From: Collybia mongolica
Taxonomy: Eukaryota > Basidiomycota > Agaricomycetes > Agaricales > Clitocybaceae
Direction of reading: 5' to 3'
Assembly: GCA_013420905.1 (NCBI GenBank)
Contig: JAAXNY010000001.1
Location: 2,976,001-3,040,000 of the forward strand
Length of the DNA stretch: 64,000 nt
Part shown: positions 11,257-23,600 of the stretch, piece after piece
Position numbering within the stretch: the first letter of the stretch is position 1
How the letters are laid out: every line of letters starts with the position of its first letter
Program-made: the position numbers and the translations under genes
The notes under the pieces: model-generated
Database searches by the model: none
What the model was told of the DNA's origin: nothing
Seen by the model: only the letters and a program-made list of their open reading frames with translations

Positions 11257-13214
11257 ATGATTCTCTGGACTTCTTTATCTACTTGCAACGGCAAAATAAT
11301 GCCTGCGTTGTTGCTTCCTCAAACCGAGCCTGCCGTAACGAGCGTCAAGTCTACACTGCGCTATGCCTTATCAGGAATAATTAATGAGGCCAACATAAGC
11401 CCTCCACCTTCGTCTCCTCCAAGCAGTGCTACTACTTCCACATCTCATGTATCTGTTCCAGCTCAGGCTATCAATGATATCCAGCTTGTTTTCGACCCCA
11501 GTCCTGGAGCCTTCGTACACATCAAGAACTTAGGGTCTGATCTTACCATAGTGCGCGAACTGGACTACCATTGGTGCCGGGGAAAATCTTCAGCCCGCCT
11601 CATGTGTTTCAAGATCTGTAGGAAATCACAGCGGAAGCGGCAGTCTGTGATCAACGAGCTAATGGCCTACAAGAACCTGGTCAAGAAGGACCTTGCTGGT
11701 ACGGCGTTTATTCTGCGTCTGGACGGTGTGTTTGAAGACTGGACTCGGGCTTTTCTCGCTTTTGTACGTCCCACTATTGTTTGTCTAGAGTTGACATCTA
11801 TATCTGAAATTTTAGAATTTTGTATCACGTAGCTTGGCCGATGTCTTGGTTGGATCCCGGTCAGATATAGCACACCATAAAGTCCAATGGGTGGCACAAA
11901 TCGTGTGTGGACCCTTCTGTTTGTATTTATTCAATTGACCTGAACATGGGATAGGTCCTCGGCCTTTCAGCCATCCATACTTGTGGGATTATCCACCGCG
12001 ACCTTAAACCATCCAATGTTCTCCTTGATGTTCATAATAACATACGCATAGCCGGCTTTGATTCCGCTTTTATAAAGAATATCAATGGTGGACGTCGAAA
12101 CACTGACCCTGATGAACATCTATCACCGTCTTCATCATCATCGTCTTCATCTTCACCGAACGTGAGGCATCGTGGACCATCAAAACGAACGACTTCAACA
12201 CCCATAACGTATCCTCCAGGTTCTCTCGTTTCAGATGAAGTCTGTGGAACCTGGCCATATATGGCCCCCGAGATCCTGGCCAATGCAATCAAGCAGTTTA
12301 AAATCGATAAGCGTATGTATACCAAGGCAGTGGATTATTGGTCCCTGGGGTGTTTGGTGTACGCACTAGAGACCGGGGAGGTATGTCTCCCTTGGGAATT
12401 ACGTGTCGAATCTTTTTTCACGTACTTTAAGCAATTGTTTGGCAATTTTGGTGATATCACTCTTTACGGACGATGCGAGGATAACCAGAAATATCACCGA
12501 TTTAAAGGCTTAGATGAAGATACAGAAACCATGATTCGTGGGGTATGTCCATGGGTCATGTCAATGCAATCTACGTACTGATATTATTATCTTTCCCTTA
12601 CAAAGCTAACGCGCCCTGATGCTGCTAAAAGGTTTGGAGATACAAACCTCCGGAAACATCCCTACTTCAGGGATGAAAACGGGTGAGCTATCTTTTGTTA
12701 CCTCATCTCCGGCGTCCCCCGATGTTAAACCCCTTTTCTTTCGTTTAGGGAAAGTGAGTTCAAGAGATGGAGCAAATACCGACGTAAGGTCTCAAGTCCG
12801 TCGGTTGTACTGTTGTTGATACCTTCGTCAGCAGCGCCTCCACCCAAATCGCGCCCTGAAACATACATACATGTCGAACCGGACGACGACGTTTTACTGA
12901 GAAAGAACCCAACTATCTACCGACCTATCCTCAACTATGCGGAAGGTGTTCGTGGTGAGGGTCTGCAAGAGGCCGAAAGTTCGCCCAGTCGAAACGCCTC
13001 AGATGAAAATAATATTTCTCGGAGAACCGAACAAAACAAGTCTACATTCAAAATTCTCAACCCTACCGTACCATCCCCAGAAGGTTCAGCGCTCGGTGAG
13101 GAACAATGGATATTAGGGGAACATTGCTGGATCAATCCGCGAGGAATTTGGGGTGTCTCCGCAGGAAGGGGAATGCAAGACAAGAATTTGATTTTATATG
13201 AGACTCGTTCTTAA
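11257..13214 (+). CDS. protein-kinase-like protein with DFG replaced by GFD
   Basis: Six exons (11257-11763, 11816-11902, 11955-12380, 12432-12542, 12606-12682, 12749-13214) give 557 aa. The kinase fold is clear: Phe-Lys-Ile-Cys with the candidate VAIK lysine at 119, His-Arg-Asp-Leu-Lys-Pro-Ser-Asn at 212-219, Gly-Thr-Trp-Pro-Tyr-Met-Ala-Pro-Glu as activation-loop end, Asp-Tyr-Trp-Ser-Leu-Gly as helix F, and an AGC-like Arg-Pro-Asp-Ala-Ala-Lys-Arg tail ending in His-Pro-Tyr-Phe. Two features are odd. The glycine-rich loop is not recognisable, and the Mg-binding DFG reads Gly-Phe-Asp at 232-234, so the usual aspartate is missing. A serine run lies near residues 252-260. The C-terminal 150 aa are polar and unmatched. 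The start could instead be the ATG at 11299. Confidence 0.72.
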
Positions 13215-13479
13215 ACATTGTCAGGGGGAATGTACTAATTATAGGATCAGAGTAATGCTATGCTTCAATCTCCTAAACGAACTTCCAGGCTCTCATTTGG
13301 CAAGAATCTGGTATTGTATCTGAATAAAGCAAGAGAGCCAACCCAGAAGTGGTTGAAGAAAGTATATTTATTGACCACATTCCATACAGAGAAACAGAAA
13401 AACGGTATGGAATATTTTGTTTCGTATCTAAAAGTACTCCGTCCAACTATGTGATGCTTGAAAGAACTTTTGGAGCACT

Positions 13480-14850
13480 TTAAGGGCAGAAGGTGATGGT
13501 ATAGTCAGCCTTGAGTGCGGAGTTGCAAGTAAAGAGAGCGGTCCCGCTAGATTCGTCATAGGCGTAGGCGTAAGCCCTAGGGCAATTGCCCTCTGTGAAT
13601 CGAGTCAAGAGGTTAGCTGCCGCGAATTTTTCCACGAAGAAACGAAGGCCTACTGAAGTAGTCATAATAAGCGACGCCCGAGGCAGGGCAAGTCTGAGGA
13701 GTGTTAAATTGCCCAGAGCAACAATTGGGCGAGTTGGCTTGAAGGCGATATGTGAGATAATCCCACAAAAACGGGAATAGTTCGGATTAACTACCTTGGT
13801 TTCCATCCAAGTTAGCAAGGCATGCAGATTTGCAACCTACAGGGAACCCTGTGGAGTCATAGGGTCCCTTCAACGGGGCGGGACCTGCAAATTATAAGGA
13901 GAAATGCGGAGCCATGTATGCAATATGCGTACAGTTTGGTCCCAAATCAACGGCGCAATCTGCGACAGGGCATCCCTTGTTGTTGGAGATTCTGAATGTT
14001 TGTCAATATTTTAAAAAATATGGCGGCAAGAAAATGAACACCTCATCGGCAAGTTGTAGCCGTCGACGAGGGACACTAAAATCAGAGTGATCAGTTATGA
14101 TCAAGTTGGGGAAATAAGGGAATATTACCATCATAGAAATCTTGGAAGCCGTCTCCCTCGAAGGTAAACTCAGCAAGTGTTGCGGGGGGTACACCCTACC
14201 GATTCGGGTTCAATCATACTCTGTGTACGGGCACGTCTCTAAAAGTACTTACTCCTCCAGTTCGGGGGTCGCACCGGAGACCTCCATTGCAACCTCCAGT
14301 TAGACAGGAGTTTGGTCCAGGGTTTGTGCTGAAGTCGCAGTTGCGTCGTCCCTACAACCCAATCTCGTTACAACAGCCCAGTAAACAAGGTAACCGACTA
14401 ACCCAAATTCGCCCAGCCTTCCAGTTGTCTGGTACAGTGAAAGACACCTTGGACCAAGCCTTTGCTTCCCATCTACACGGGATTAGGAAACTCGTCTTAT
14501 CTTTTACGGGAGGAATAACCACTGACCCAGTCACGTAGTTCGGGACGTTGGGCGCCACGTTGAGGTCCGTGAACATCTGTGTTTGTACGCTTAGTGGACA
14601 TGGTTATCATTGAAATATGCCGAAAAATCTCACAGCCGGCCTGGGTAAACAATCGGATCAGGACTAGTTCAGAGATATTTGGACGTCAGAATTGAACGCG
14701 TACCAAATGGTAAAGGGACACGCATTATAGACCTGCGCATAAATTAGAGGGATCACTGACTGTAAGGCAATCTCTGACACCCACCGTAAAAGTACGAGCA
14801 GAAGCGCCCGAAAGAAGAGTCAAAGCTGCAACAACGGAGAGTTTCATCAT
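13480..14850 (-). CDS. thaumatin-like protein A, secreted
   Basis: Twelve exons (14850-14785, 14732-14704, 14640-14634, 14576-14527, 14472-14403, 14351-14253, 14195-14129, 14075-14042, 13991-13933, 13884-13795, 13737-13654, 13592-13480) encode 255 aa. All phases agree. Residues 1-19 form a signal peptide ending Gly-Ala-Ser-Ala. The mature chain starts Arg-Thr-Phe-Thr-Val-Tyr-Asn-Ala-Cys and has 16 cysteines, the classic number for thaumatin-like proteins with eight disulfides. Gly-Arg-Arg-Asn-Cys, the acidic Glu-Phe-Thr-Phe-Glu-Gly-Asp segment and Asp-Phe-Tyr-Asp-Val-Ser-Leu-Val-Asp-Gly-Tyr-Asn match the family's acidic cleft. Fungal members can bind or cleave beta-1,3-glucan. It is the downstream member of a tandem pair with the gene at 15721. 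One exon is only 7 nt. Confidence 0.92.
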
Positions 14851-15720
14851 GATACAGATAGCAAGTCAGATGTGGGAGCACTGCTTTGGACAGCATCCTT
14901 GAAATGTCTGTCTTTTATACGACGATAATGCCCAGAATTTCTACTAGGGCCGTGAACGTCAAGTCTTGGCTGCCTCTGGGATCCACACGACTTTTGTGCT
15001 CGTGATCTTGATTTTTTTTGTGAACTATGCATATGATTGTTATCCTTGGGTTACAGGTCTCGAATGGGCTCAAGAGCAGGTGTGGAGATCATTGAGAATC
15101 CGACTCGTAAGGGAGACTATTGGAGCCGGGATTGAGGCAAAGGTTTAGCGTTGATAACGAGTCAAAACGTGCCATCTGCTCTGCCAGCGCGCTGCACAAG
15201 GTTGAACAGAGCAAACCACCTGGTGGGTGGTCAGTCGCATCAATCATCAATTTGGGGAGTATTGCATTTGTCGCTCTTGAGGTATAACCCCGTTGACGGA
15301 AAATGAACCATGCGTGGCGCCGTGATAGGGTAGGTCACCAGATTCGGTAAGGTTTTAAGCAAGGTCATAAGTTGACAACCTACTTTCATCAGTCGCAACA
15401 AGGAATGTGCATGTAAATGGGGGAAAACCCCCATTTATATTTAATCTCGAGGGCCTATGCGCGCTTCGCTAGATCCAAGTTACGGTTATGCTCTATCTGT
15501 GATCACATGTGTCTCGAGTGAAGACGGTCGTAAACATCTGACAATATTCATCATATGGAAACTCATTCGAATTTGACGAAGGATAAGAAGTCTCCAAGAG
15601 TGGCAACCAAAAAGATCATATTCGATACGAAACAATCAAATATACAACCGAGGCGAACCATCACATGGAATGTCCGAAAACGGCGAAAGACTACTCTTAG
15701 GTCTACTCCTTTATATGGAA
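14851..15720. other. spacer between tandem thaumatin-like genes
   Basis: Holds the promoter of copy A (TATA box at 14913) and the 3' flank of copy B. Short frames at 14966, 15240 and 15555 show no homology that I can see and do not extend either gene. Confidence 0.45.
14913..14919 (-). promoter_or_regulatory. TATA box of thaumatin-like gene A
   Basis: TATAAAA on the minus strand, about 65 bp upstream of the ATG at 14850. The tandem paralogue has a similar ATAAAAG element at almost the same distance, which supports both. Confidence 0.55.
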
Positions 15721-17014
15721 TCAAGGGCAGAAAGTGAGAGTGTAATCGGCATTGAGAGCAGAGTCGCAGGTCTTTAACCCGGCGGCATCGTCGTATGCGT
15801 AAGCGTAAGCATTAGGGCAGTTGCCGTGGAAGTAGCTGTAGTAAGCAACGCCTTAACCGCGGAAATTAGAGCGTTAGAACCTTCTTTGTGCACAATATTA
15901 CTAACGTACCGGACGAAGGGCAAGTGGCTGGGGTGTTGTGACTTCCAGAGCAGCAGTTGCCAGAGTCCGCTGGGGATGGATTCGTCAAACGATCTTTTCG
16001 TACGAAAAAATTATTCACCTTGGTTTCCGTCGAGGTTGGCGAAGCAGGCACTCTTGCAGCCGACGGGGAAACCGGTGGAATCGAAAGGCCCCTTCAAGGG
16101 AGCAGGGCCTGTGTATTATTGGCCTGTCAATACGGATGCAAATATAGAATTCCAAAATAGTGCCAACAGTTTGGTCCCAAGTCTACGGCGCACTCTGCGA
16201 CTGGGCATCCTTTGTTATTGCTGATCCTCATGGGAAGATTGTAACCATCGACGAGGGAAACTTGAAGGGATAGTGTGGGTCAGAAGTCGTAAATTGTTGA
16301 GCAAACCACGAACCATCGTAGAAATCCCTGTTTCCGTCACCCTGCAAGGTCCATTCTGCCACTGACGCGGGGGGAACACCCTAAAACGGACGGGTGAGGG
16401 TCATGGTGTATACTAGGGACAGTTACACTCACAGTTCCGGTATGGGCGTCGCACAGGAGACCTCCATTGCAACCTCCAGTCAGGCAAGAGTTTGGTCCGG
16501 GATTGGTAGAAAAGTTGCAGTTGCGTCGGCCCTTGTAATTGGTGTCAGCCAAGGTTTTGAATAAAGTCAAGTTCAAATAAGCATACCCAGATACGTCCTG
16601 CTTTCCAGTTATTGGGGACTGAGAAGCTGACTTTGGTGAAGGCTCGCGCCTCCCAACTACGGCCGTGAACATGTTAGATATGGCGCCTTCGAGCGAGTAA
16701 ACGGGTGACTTGCCCAGTTTGGAATGCTGGCGTGTTCGGGGCTACATTCAAGTCTGTAAATATCTGAAATAGTTATAAGGCCAGTGTTATTCGCAAATGG
16801 TGGTATAACGTTACTGCTGGCCTGGGAAGGTGTTAGCAAGGGGGAACGGTGGTTTACAGGAATCACATACCAAATAGTGAAGGGGCAAGCGTTGTAAACC
16901 TGCGATGATAGTAAATAGATGTATGAGTTGACGGATACTTTGACTGACCGTAAAAGTACGGGCAGCAGCTCCAGAGACGAGGGCTAAAGCATTGATGGTG
17001 AAGAAATATTTCAT
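15721..17014 (-). CDS. thaumatin-like protein B, secreted
   Basis: Eleven exons (17014-16949, 16899-16871, 16821-16815, 16763-16714, 16656-16587, 16531-16433, 16380-16314, 16260-16168, 16108-16019, 15969-15910, 15851-15721) encode 253 aa. There is a signal peptide at residues 1-19, then the same Arg-Thr-Phe-Thr-Val-Tyr-Asn-Ala-Cys start as copy A and again 16 cysteines. Exons 1 to 7 match copy A in length to the base. Copy B lacks the intron after Leu-Pro-Met-Arg, and its last intron sits earlier (at Ser-Ser-Gly|Val-Ala-Tyr). Its fourth intron (16657-16713) must use a GC donor, gcaagt. An apparent frame break near 16260 disappears when the intron 16261-16313 (donor gttcgt) is removed. Likely a cell-wall or extracellular beta-glucan-associated protein. 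Confidence 0.92.
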
Positions 17015-17633
17015 GACTAGAAGATTGCTGTGATCGCGAGGAGTTGGAGTGATCTAAAGCCCCACCATTTCTTGCTCTTTTATCCCTCTAGGTTAGCCGA
17101 ATCGGAAGTTCTAAGCGCGCGCAAAATAATAGTACCCACAAGGTACGAATCAATCCTGTGGGGGGTTATTTTCTAGCATATGCACAGGTTGAGCGTTGCA
17201 TGTGCATCTATGCGAGGAATTGACGGTGCTGGAATAATCTAGGGTGTCAATGTAACAACAGCACATGCTCTAAATCATAAGATCGCAGGTTAGGGCGGCG
17301 TGTCGTTCTTGTGTTTGTTCGGAGAAGGACCGAGAGTGTGGAGCATGAGCTAAAAATAGACCACCTAACTAACAACGACCAGAATGATTCAAAAGCAGTA
17401 TGATACACACCCGATGCTATTGAGTTGCTTCAGACGATCAGCCGGCGAAGGCGATGAAGGTGTCGTATATTGTAGGTATACAGTAATAGTCCTTGCTAGG
17501 TAATTGTTCCGTAACAGTCGGTGAGGACTGTCGTCGAAAATGTCCGAGAATATCTCTGCTTGTTACACGTGAATCAAGTTTTGACGAAAGTGTGCAGAGG
17601 AGAGTCTAAGGTGTGGTCGTAAATTATAGTCCT
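17015..17633. other. promoter region of thaumatin-like gene B and 3' flank of FKS1
   Basis: No open frame with coding character. It contains the TATA-like element at 17077-17083 and, toward 17633, the FKS1 3' UTR. Nothing else is recognised. Confidence 0.45.
17077..17083 (-). promoter_or_regulatory. TATA-like element of thaumatin-like gene B
   Basis: GGATAAAAG on the minus strand, about 65 bp before the ATG at 17014, matching the position of the TATA box in the tandem paralogue. Confidence 0.45.
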
Positions 17634-20600
17634 TTATAAGCTTTCACAGAGTGTGCAATTGAAATGTAGGGTAGTGCGGAAAATGACGGCTGGCGAGTCG
17701 AGTTGAGTGAACTGGCCGATGACAACGAATGATTGAGCTTACGAAGTGCAATGAGAGCGACAAAGAAGGCGATAACTAAGACATAAAAGATGCCATACTT
17801 GATCACCTGCAAAAAGCTTTAATCAATGTGGCATGATTGTGTATTGGGTTAGACTCACCTGCCAACGGCGATGTCTTTTCTGTTTGATGGAGAACAACGG
17901 CGCGCGAATTTGCTTTGACGGACGAAGCCAAACTGCGAAGTAAAATTGAGGTTTAGACGTAAAGGAGCGACGACAAATTTGGAACTTACAGAGAATAGTC
18001 GCATGGAAACGGTCGAAGTAAGGGATCAAAATCGGAGGCGTTAACATAAAGAGAAGCATATGGCCGAGAAGGAGGTCAGAACTCCAGAGGGAAAGCTCGA
18101 TTATCTTCACGACGAATTCGCGGGCTGGTTGAGACATGACATGTGCACCAAGACCTCGACCGTACCACCTGCCAGTCCACCATGCACGATTCGTCTCATC
18201 GTGTTTGAATTCACGGGAGAGGAAGACCGCAATGAGGATTTTGTGAATCGAGCGTTGAATGGCAATCACGGCCATAAGTCCAAGGACCGCATGGGAAACA
18301 TCCCATAACTCGAGGAACCACTGAATGTCAACAGGTCAGATGAATTTCAAGTTCGGGGAAAATGCAAATCAAAACCCACGAGGAACTCAAAGAAGCCGAG
18401 CATCCCGACTACACCGAGTATGTGGGCGATAAAGGCCATTGTGGACCCGAACTTGGGGAACATAGGGTCGAGCATGGGGCCAAGGAACAAGGAAATTAGG
18501 AAAAGTATCAACAAGACTGCGGCGTTCCAGACTATTGGCCCAAGGGAGATGACCGCGATACGGATCAGAGGGCTTGGTGGCTGTTTACCATTGGACCCAG
18601 GGAATGACTTCACGAACATGTAGGCGATGACGAACAATACGGCCATGAAGATAGGGAAGATGACCTCGGAAAATAAGATGGCACGCCAGCTGGCACGCGG
18701 AACATCGCCAGATAGTTTTTCCGAGGGATGACCCAGCCTCTTCTTCTTGTATCCTGTGATCATTGTACGAGATAGACGGCAGTAGCCAATCCAAGAATTG
18801 TTGTGGGATCGAGAGTTGCCACGTGACATCCATCGCAAGAATTCCCTGTGACGAGGTTGTTTTAGCGCGGAGTAAGGGAAGAGCGGGAGAATTGGACGAA
18901 CCGATAATCAATAATGAAATCAGAAAAGACGAATTGATGAGGATTGAATAAGAAGGGTGCGATGCACAGAGCAAGGATGGAGATCCAGAAGTAGATCAGG
19001 TAAGGTGACCAGAGTGTCAACGTGACATAGAGCAGTGAGATCAATGTCCGCATGCCCAAGTATATGCTCGGACCAGCAAACCTAGAGAATAAGATATTGA
19101 AGGATATCCTCGTTGTCGCAAAGCCACGTCCCGTGGCGATGTATCGTGCGCCACCAAGTGTTAAATTGCTCAAGATTGAATGAGTATAGATCTGGGTCGA
19201 AAAGATTTCGAACACTGGGGACAGGGAACCGAACTGTTTCGCAAGTCGGAATATGGCCTTCCATGTGCCGCGCTCGACCAATTCTGTGCAAGGAATTTTA
19301 GAGGGTAAATGTTAGATAGTTGTGAGCAAAAAATACCTTGAAGAAACAAGGGAAGGAAGGCAATCATAAACACAAGGAAGATACTAATGATGCAGCGCTG
19401 GATCCACTCGAAGATTGGTACAAGGTTATAACAGCCTGTTTGACCACCAATAAACTGTCCCACGTCAGTATACTTGCAAATGACCAGCTGAGAGTTTAGG
19501 GTGCCCAAGTAAACCACTAGCAAGAGTTAGACACAGCAGACAGACAAATAAGCCTAAGCAGACTTACTCGTGACAATGAAAGTCTGCACTGAAAGAATCA
19601 CCAACATATTGTTAATATGGAATCCGGGATGCCCATAGTAGAATGTCAAAAATCGGTCGATGGGCAGTTGAGTTCCCAGATAGTAATACTCTCGACTCAA
19701 CATTTGCTCGCCCATTCCTGTCCCAATTTTTGTCTGGAAGTTCAAAATTGTACCAAAGCCCAGATCGCGCCCTTTACCACACTGATAATACTCTGTGTGC
19801 TTGATCCTTCCCCCGCGCCCAAAGGCATTCATTCCTGCATAAATATCTTCGTTCAGATGCAAACCCTTCTGAGCCTTGGACACGCCTCCTCGTGTTGTCA
19901 TGTACAGACCATTCAAGAAGTCGGGATGCCCATAATGCAATTTTCCGCCGATCCATGCCATCGAACGAGCCGCAAGTGTTCCAAATGTCTGTTCTTTGCC
20001 AGCAGCCAAGTCGCCAAGAATACCAATGTTTTCCGAGAAAATGTACTCGCGCGCACCAACGATAGCGACAGGGGAGTTCTTGAAATCTTTGTGACCCCAC
20101 TGTGCATATGGACTCTGGCTCGACACCGAGTACTCCTCGAACTCGCCAAGGATGTTTCTGATCTTGAGACATTCTTCGAGGTAATTGTCCTGGTTGGCAT
20201 CAATGAGCTGTAGATACTCTCCACGATAGAATATAATGGCGTGGTTCTGGTTGTCAGATTTTCCGTCGCCCAAAATAGGGTTGCCAGGAAGTTCTATCCT
20301 GAATTTCGGTCGCCTTCTGCCAGTCTCAGGAATGAACTCGCTGTGACCGTCGATGAGGGACGAAAAAATTCTGGGGTCGCCACCTTCCTTCCTCGGCGAC
20401 TCTTCTTCCAAGTACGCGATCTGTAGATCAGGATACGCCCGCAATAAAAACTCAGCATTCTCATGCTCCTCCTTGTTGAACTTCGAATACCGTTGCATTG
20501 AAACCAAAAACTTGAACTTTCTCCTTGCCATGCGTTCCAGCTCTCGTTCCAATTTATCTGTATTGCCGCCGAAGAGCTGCACAACCTCGGGGTTCTCAAC

Positions 20601-23600
20601 ACGGTACAGAAGTTTGATGGCTTTGGAGTAATTCATCATACCAGAGACGGTGCGGTAAAGGGTTTGGGCGCGTAGTGAAGCCCAGATTCGGGTGCGTAGC
20701 GTAAACTCGGGTGCTGCGCTCTTGAAACCAATGAAGTAAAACGGGAGATCATCTGCCTTGGATTGACCTTTCTCATCACCACCGAATGGGTTTGTCCCGT
20801 TAAACGCAGCTGACTCTTCCGCGAGGATCATGGTATCCTTGACGAAGTTTTCCCACTCGACAGGGTGCAGTTGCTTGAGGTATTCCAAGAGTGTGACACG
20901 GGTATTTTGATCTTCTTCACGAATGATCTCACGAAGGGATAACAGTGTCTGGAGGCACCGTTAACGATCCACTCTAGCATGTTTTTAGGTTATATGATTT
21001 CATACCTTCTCGCTATAATGTGGCGTGAGAACAGTGAAGGTTGGCATCGCATCAACGGGAAGGGGAGGAGGTATCGCAGTTGTCAAGCTTTGTGCAAAGA
21101 ATGATATTCGCCTCTCGGCCTCACTTCCAGGTGGGAAGAATTCACCCTTAAAGCCCTTATCACCTTGAGAGATGAAGAAAGGAGGGGCACGTAAGGAACG
21201 GCGGCCGCCAGCACCAGTATCGACTTGGTGATATAGGAGTTTCTGCACATGATCGATAGAAAGAAGATGTTCCCGATACATGGATATTATTATTGCATTC
21301 CAGATCTGGGAGATTAGAACCTGAAGCAAATGTTAGCATCTTAGAAGTGGATGTGTTATGCAGAAAATGAACCTTGGGTTTGTACTTGACCTCCATGTCT
21401 CCCGTCGCCAAGAGCTTCGCATATATCCTCTTCGGCAGCCTGGTATAGATGTCCTGCCACGGCGTCCATATTGAAAGTCCTAAGCTGAATGACCTCGCAA
21501 TGCTATAAACCGTATTCCAAATGATGTACCACAAGAAGGTGTCTAGGAAGAATAACACAAGATCCATGAAGTACATGATCGCCAATGCAAACGCGGCCTG
21601 GTTTCTGCAAAGTGCATCTCCAAAGTACTTGTCATTGCATGCCTGAATCTTCATCGGTACCATAACAGTGATGGGATTGCGGAAAGAGCGTGTCAGGAAA
21701 AAGTACGATTCCGTGAACTTGCAGCCAAAGACGAGGAGCCAAAGTATGACAGAGCCAATACGGTTCTTCTTATCGAGAGATGGGTAGGAGGCGGTGAACG
21801 TTTGGCTGGCGAGATACTTGCGTGACTTCCCAGCAACACGATCGCCGAACATACGACCAGATGGCATGACCGCAAAAAGGAGTGTCGCTGCTACTGAAAT
21901 GAAGAATTGAACAATTCCGAGGATAAGCGCCAATGAGCCCCCGGAATTATCTGTGCTGTTCTCGACGATAGCAATATAGAATGTGGGTCCGCAGGTGAGG
22001 CCGAGGGTGATAAACAAGAAAACAAGACGACGGGTGAGGTGAGACGAGTTGTTCCATGTTGTGGGGATGTATGAAAATTCGGCAAGGGTGGCGAGAATCA
22101 TAATGACTGTGGCGACGGCCCCACCCAGAGCAACTGCACTCCAAGTCAGAGCAGGAGAATCCTTGTATTGAAGAGTTGGCGCATCCTTGACGCGAATACG
22201 GTAAGCCGTCGGGGAATTAAAAGCCGTATAAAAGTAGTAAACGGCGATGTGTATAACCCAAATTCGATTGAAGTTAACAAGGAGATGCCCAAAGGAGCGT
22301 TTTTCGTAGTAGGTCTTGAAAAAAACCCGATTCCAATCGATTCGGTCAAATTTCATGAAACGTTTGGCCGGGGGTATGTCCACTAATCGTGTCTAAAGCT
22401 GTGTTAGGACGAAAATAGCCTGACAACATTACAAACCTTACTTTGTCCGTGAGCACAATACGGGCAATGCCTTCAGGATACCAAAACAATTGATTGACGT
22501 CGTCATAACCAATTATATCCTCATGGTCGCGCTCCCTCCTAACAAATTTCCCATCGGCAACCTCATAACCTTGATCTCTTATAAATCGGTAAAGTGGTTT
22601 GATGACAGCCTTCAGATACAACCCCTCCGGTACTGGTTCCATTCGATTTTGACATTCCGGGGAGCGATAATAGTCGTCCGCGCATTTGAAGATAAAACAT
22701 AAACATTCGGGCACGAAGCGCACTTGTGCTGCTTCACCCCAACATAGTAGGTAGAGAGCAATTTGTCGCAGGCGGTCATACTGGGACATGTTGTGCATGG
22801 CCAGGCGCCAGCGCTCAAGAGCCGTGCTGAGGGTCTTCGAGTGCGATGGGCGCTTATCTTTCGGACCGCGCTTTGACTTGAGCCGCGTGAGACCGGGATT
22901 TTGCGCCTGGCCTACGGCATCATCGAGGTCCAACTGCGCAGCAAAATACCATTTTCTATAATTCGCATTGTGACCACCAATGTAATCCGCATGGAGAGTC
23001 AGAAGTGCCTGCCCCGGTGACATTCTAGACGCTCTGCTATCAAGCAGTTGCATCAGAAAATCGAACTAGATCAAAGATACAACATTAGCAAGAAATTCAG
23101 AGACGATGTGGGTGGAATATAGAACAAAGGCTCATTTGGACGCAACCGCAGCATATGTTCTATTTCGGGACATCTCTAATCACACTCCACGGGCCGAAAT
23201 GACGTGAAATTTGTGAATAAAAACTCACCATATTGCGCATTGAGTCCCGTTGGAAGCCAAACTTCTGTGTGAGGTCAAGAAATATATCCTCTATTTCTTC
23301 CTTGGAAAGAGGGATCTGACGCTCCGAACTCCAGGCGGGGTATGCTTCCCGAGCGCCGCTGTAGTCGACAAAGGTGGGTGTTGAGGAATCTGAATTGCCC
23401 AAGTGCCCTCCTCCAGGCGGTCCTAGCGACTCTGAAGATGGAGGGTACCCTCGGCCATAGACGTCAACGTCTGAATCGGTGTCTTGGGGTGCTTCAGGAA
23501 CAGAGACAGGGTGAGACCAGCGTGAAGGGTAAAATTCGATACTTGACTCACGATAAGGATCGTAGTTTCCGTTCTGGTCGTAGAAATTGGGATCATGGAG

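Noticed and set aside
16241..16320. Apparent frameshift in thaumatin-like gene B
   Set aside because: Removing the intron 16261-16313 (donor gttcgt) restores Asp-Phe-Tyr-Asp-Val-Ser-Leu-Val-Asp-Gly, and the paralogue has an intron at the same codon. The gene is intact.
19617..20213. 198-codon plus-strand frame
   Set aside because: It lies antisense to the highly conserved catalytic part of FKS1, and its translation shows no domain.
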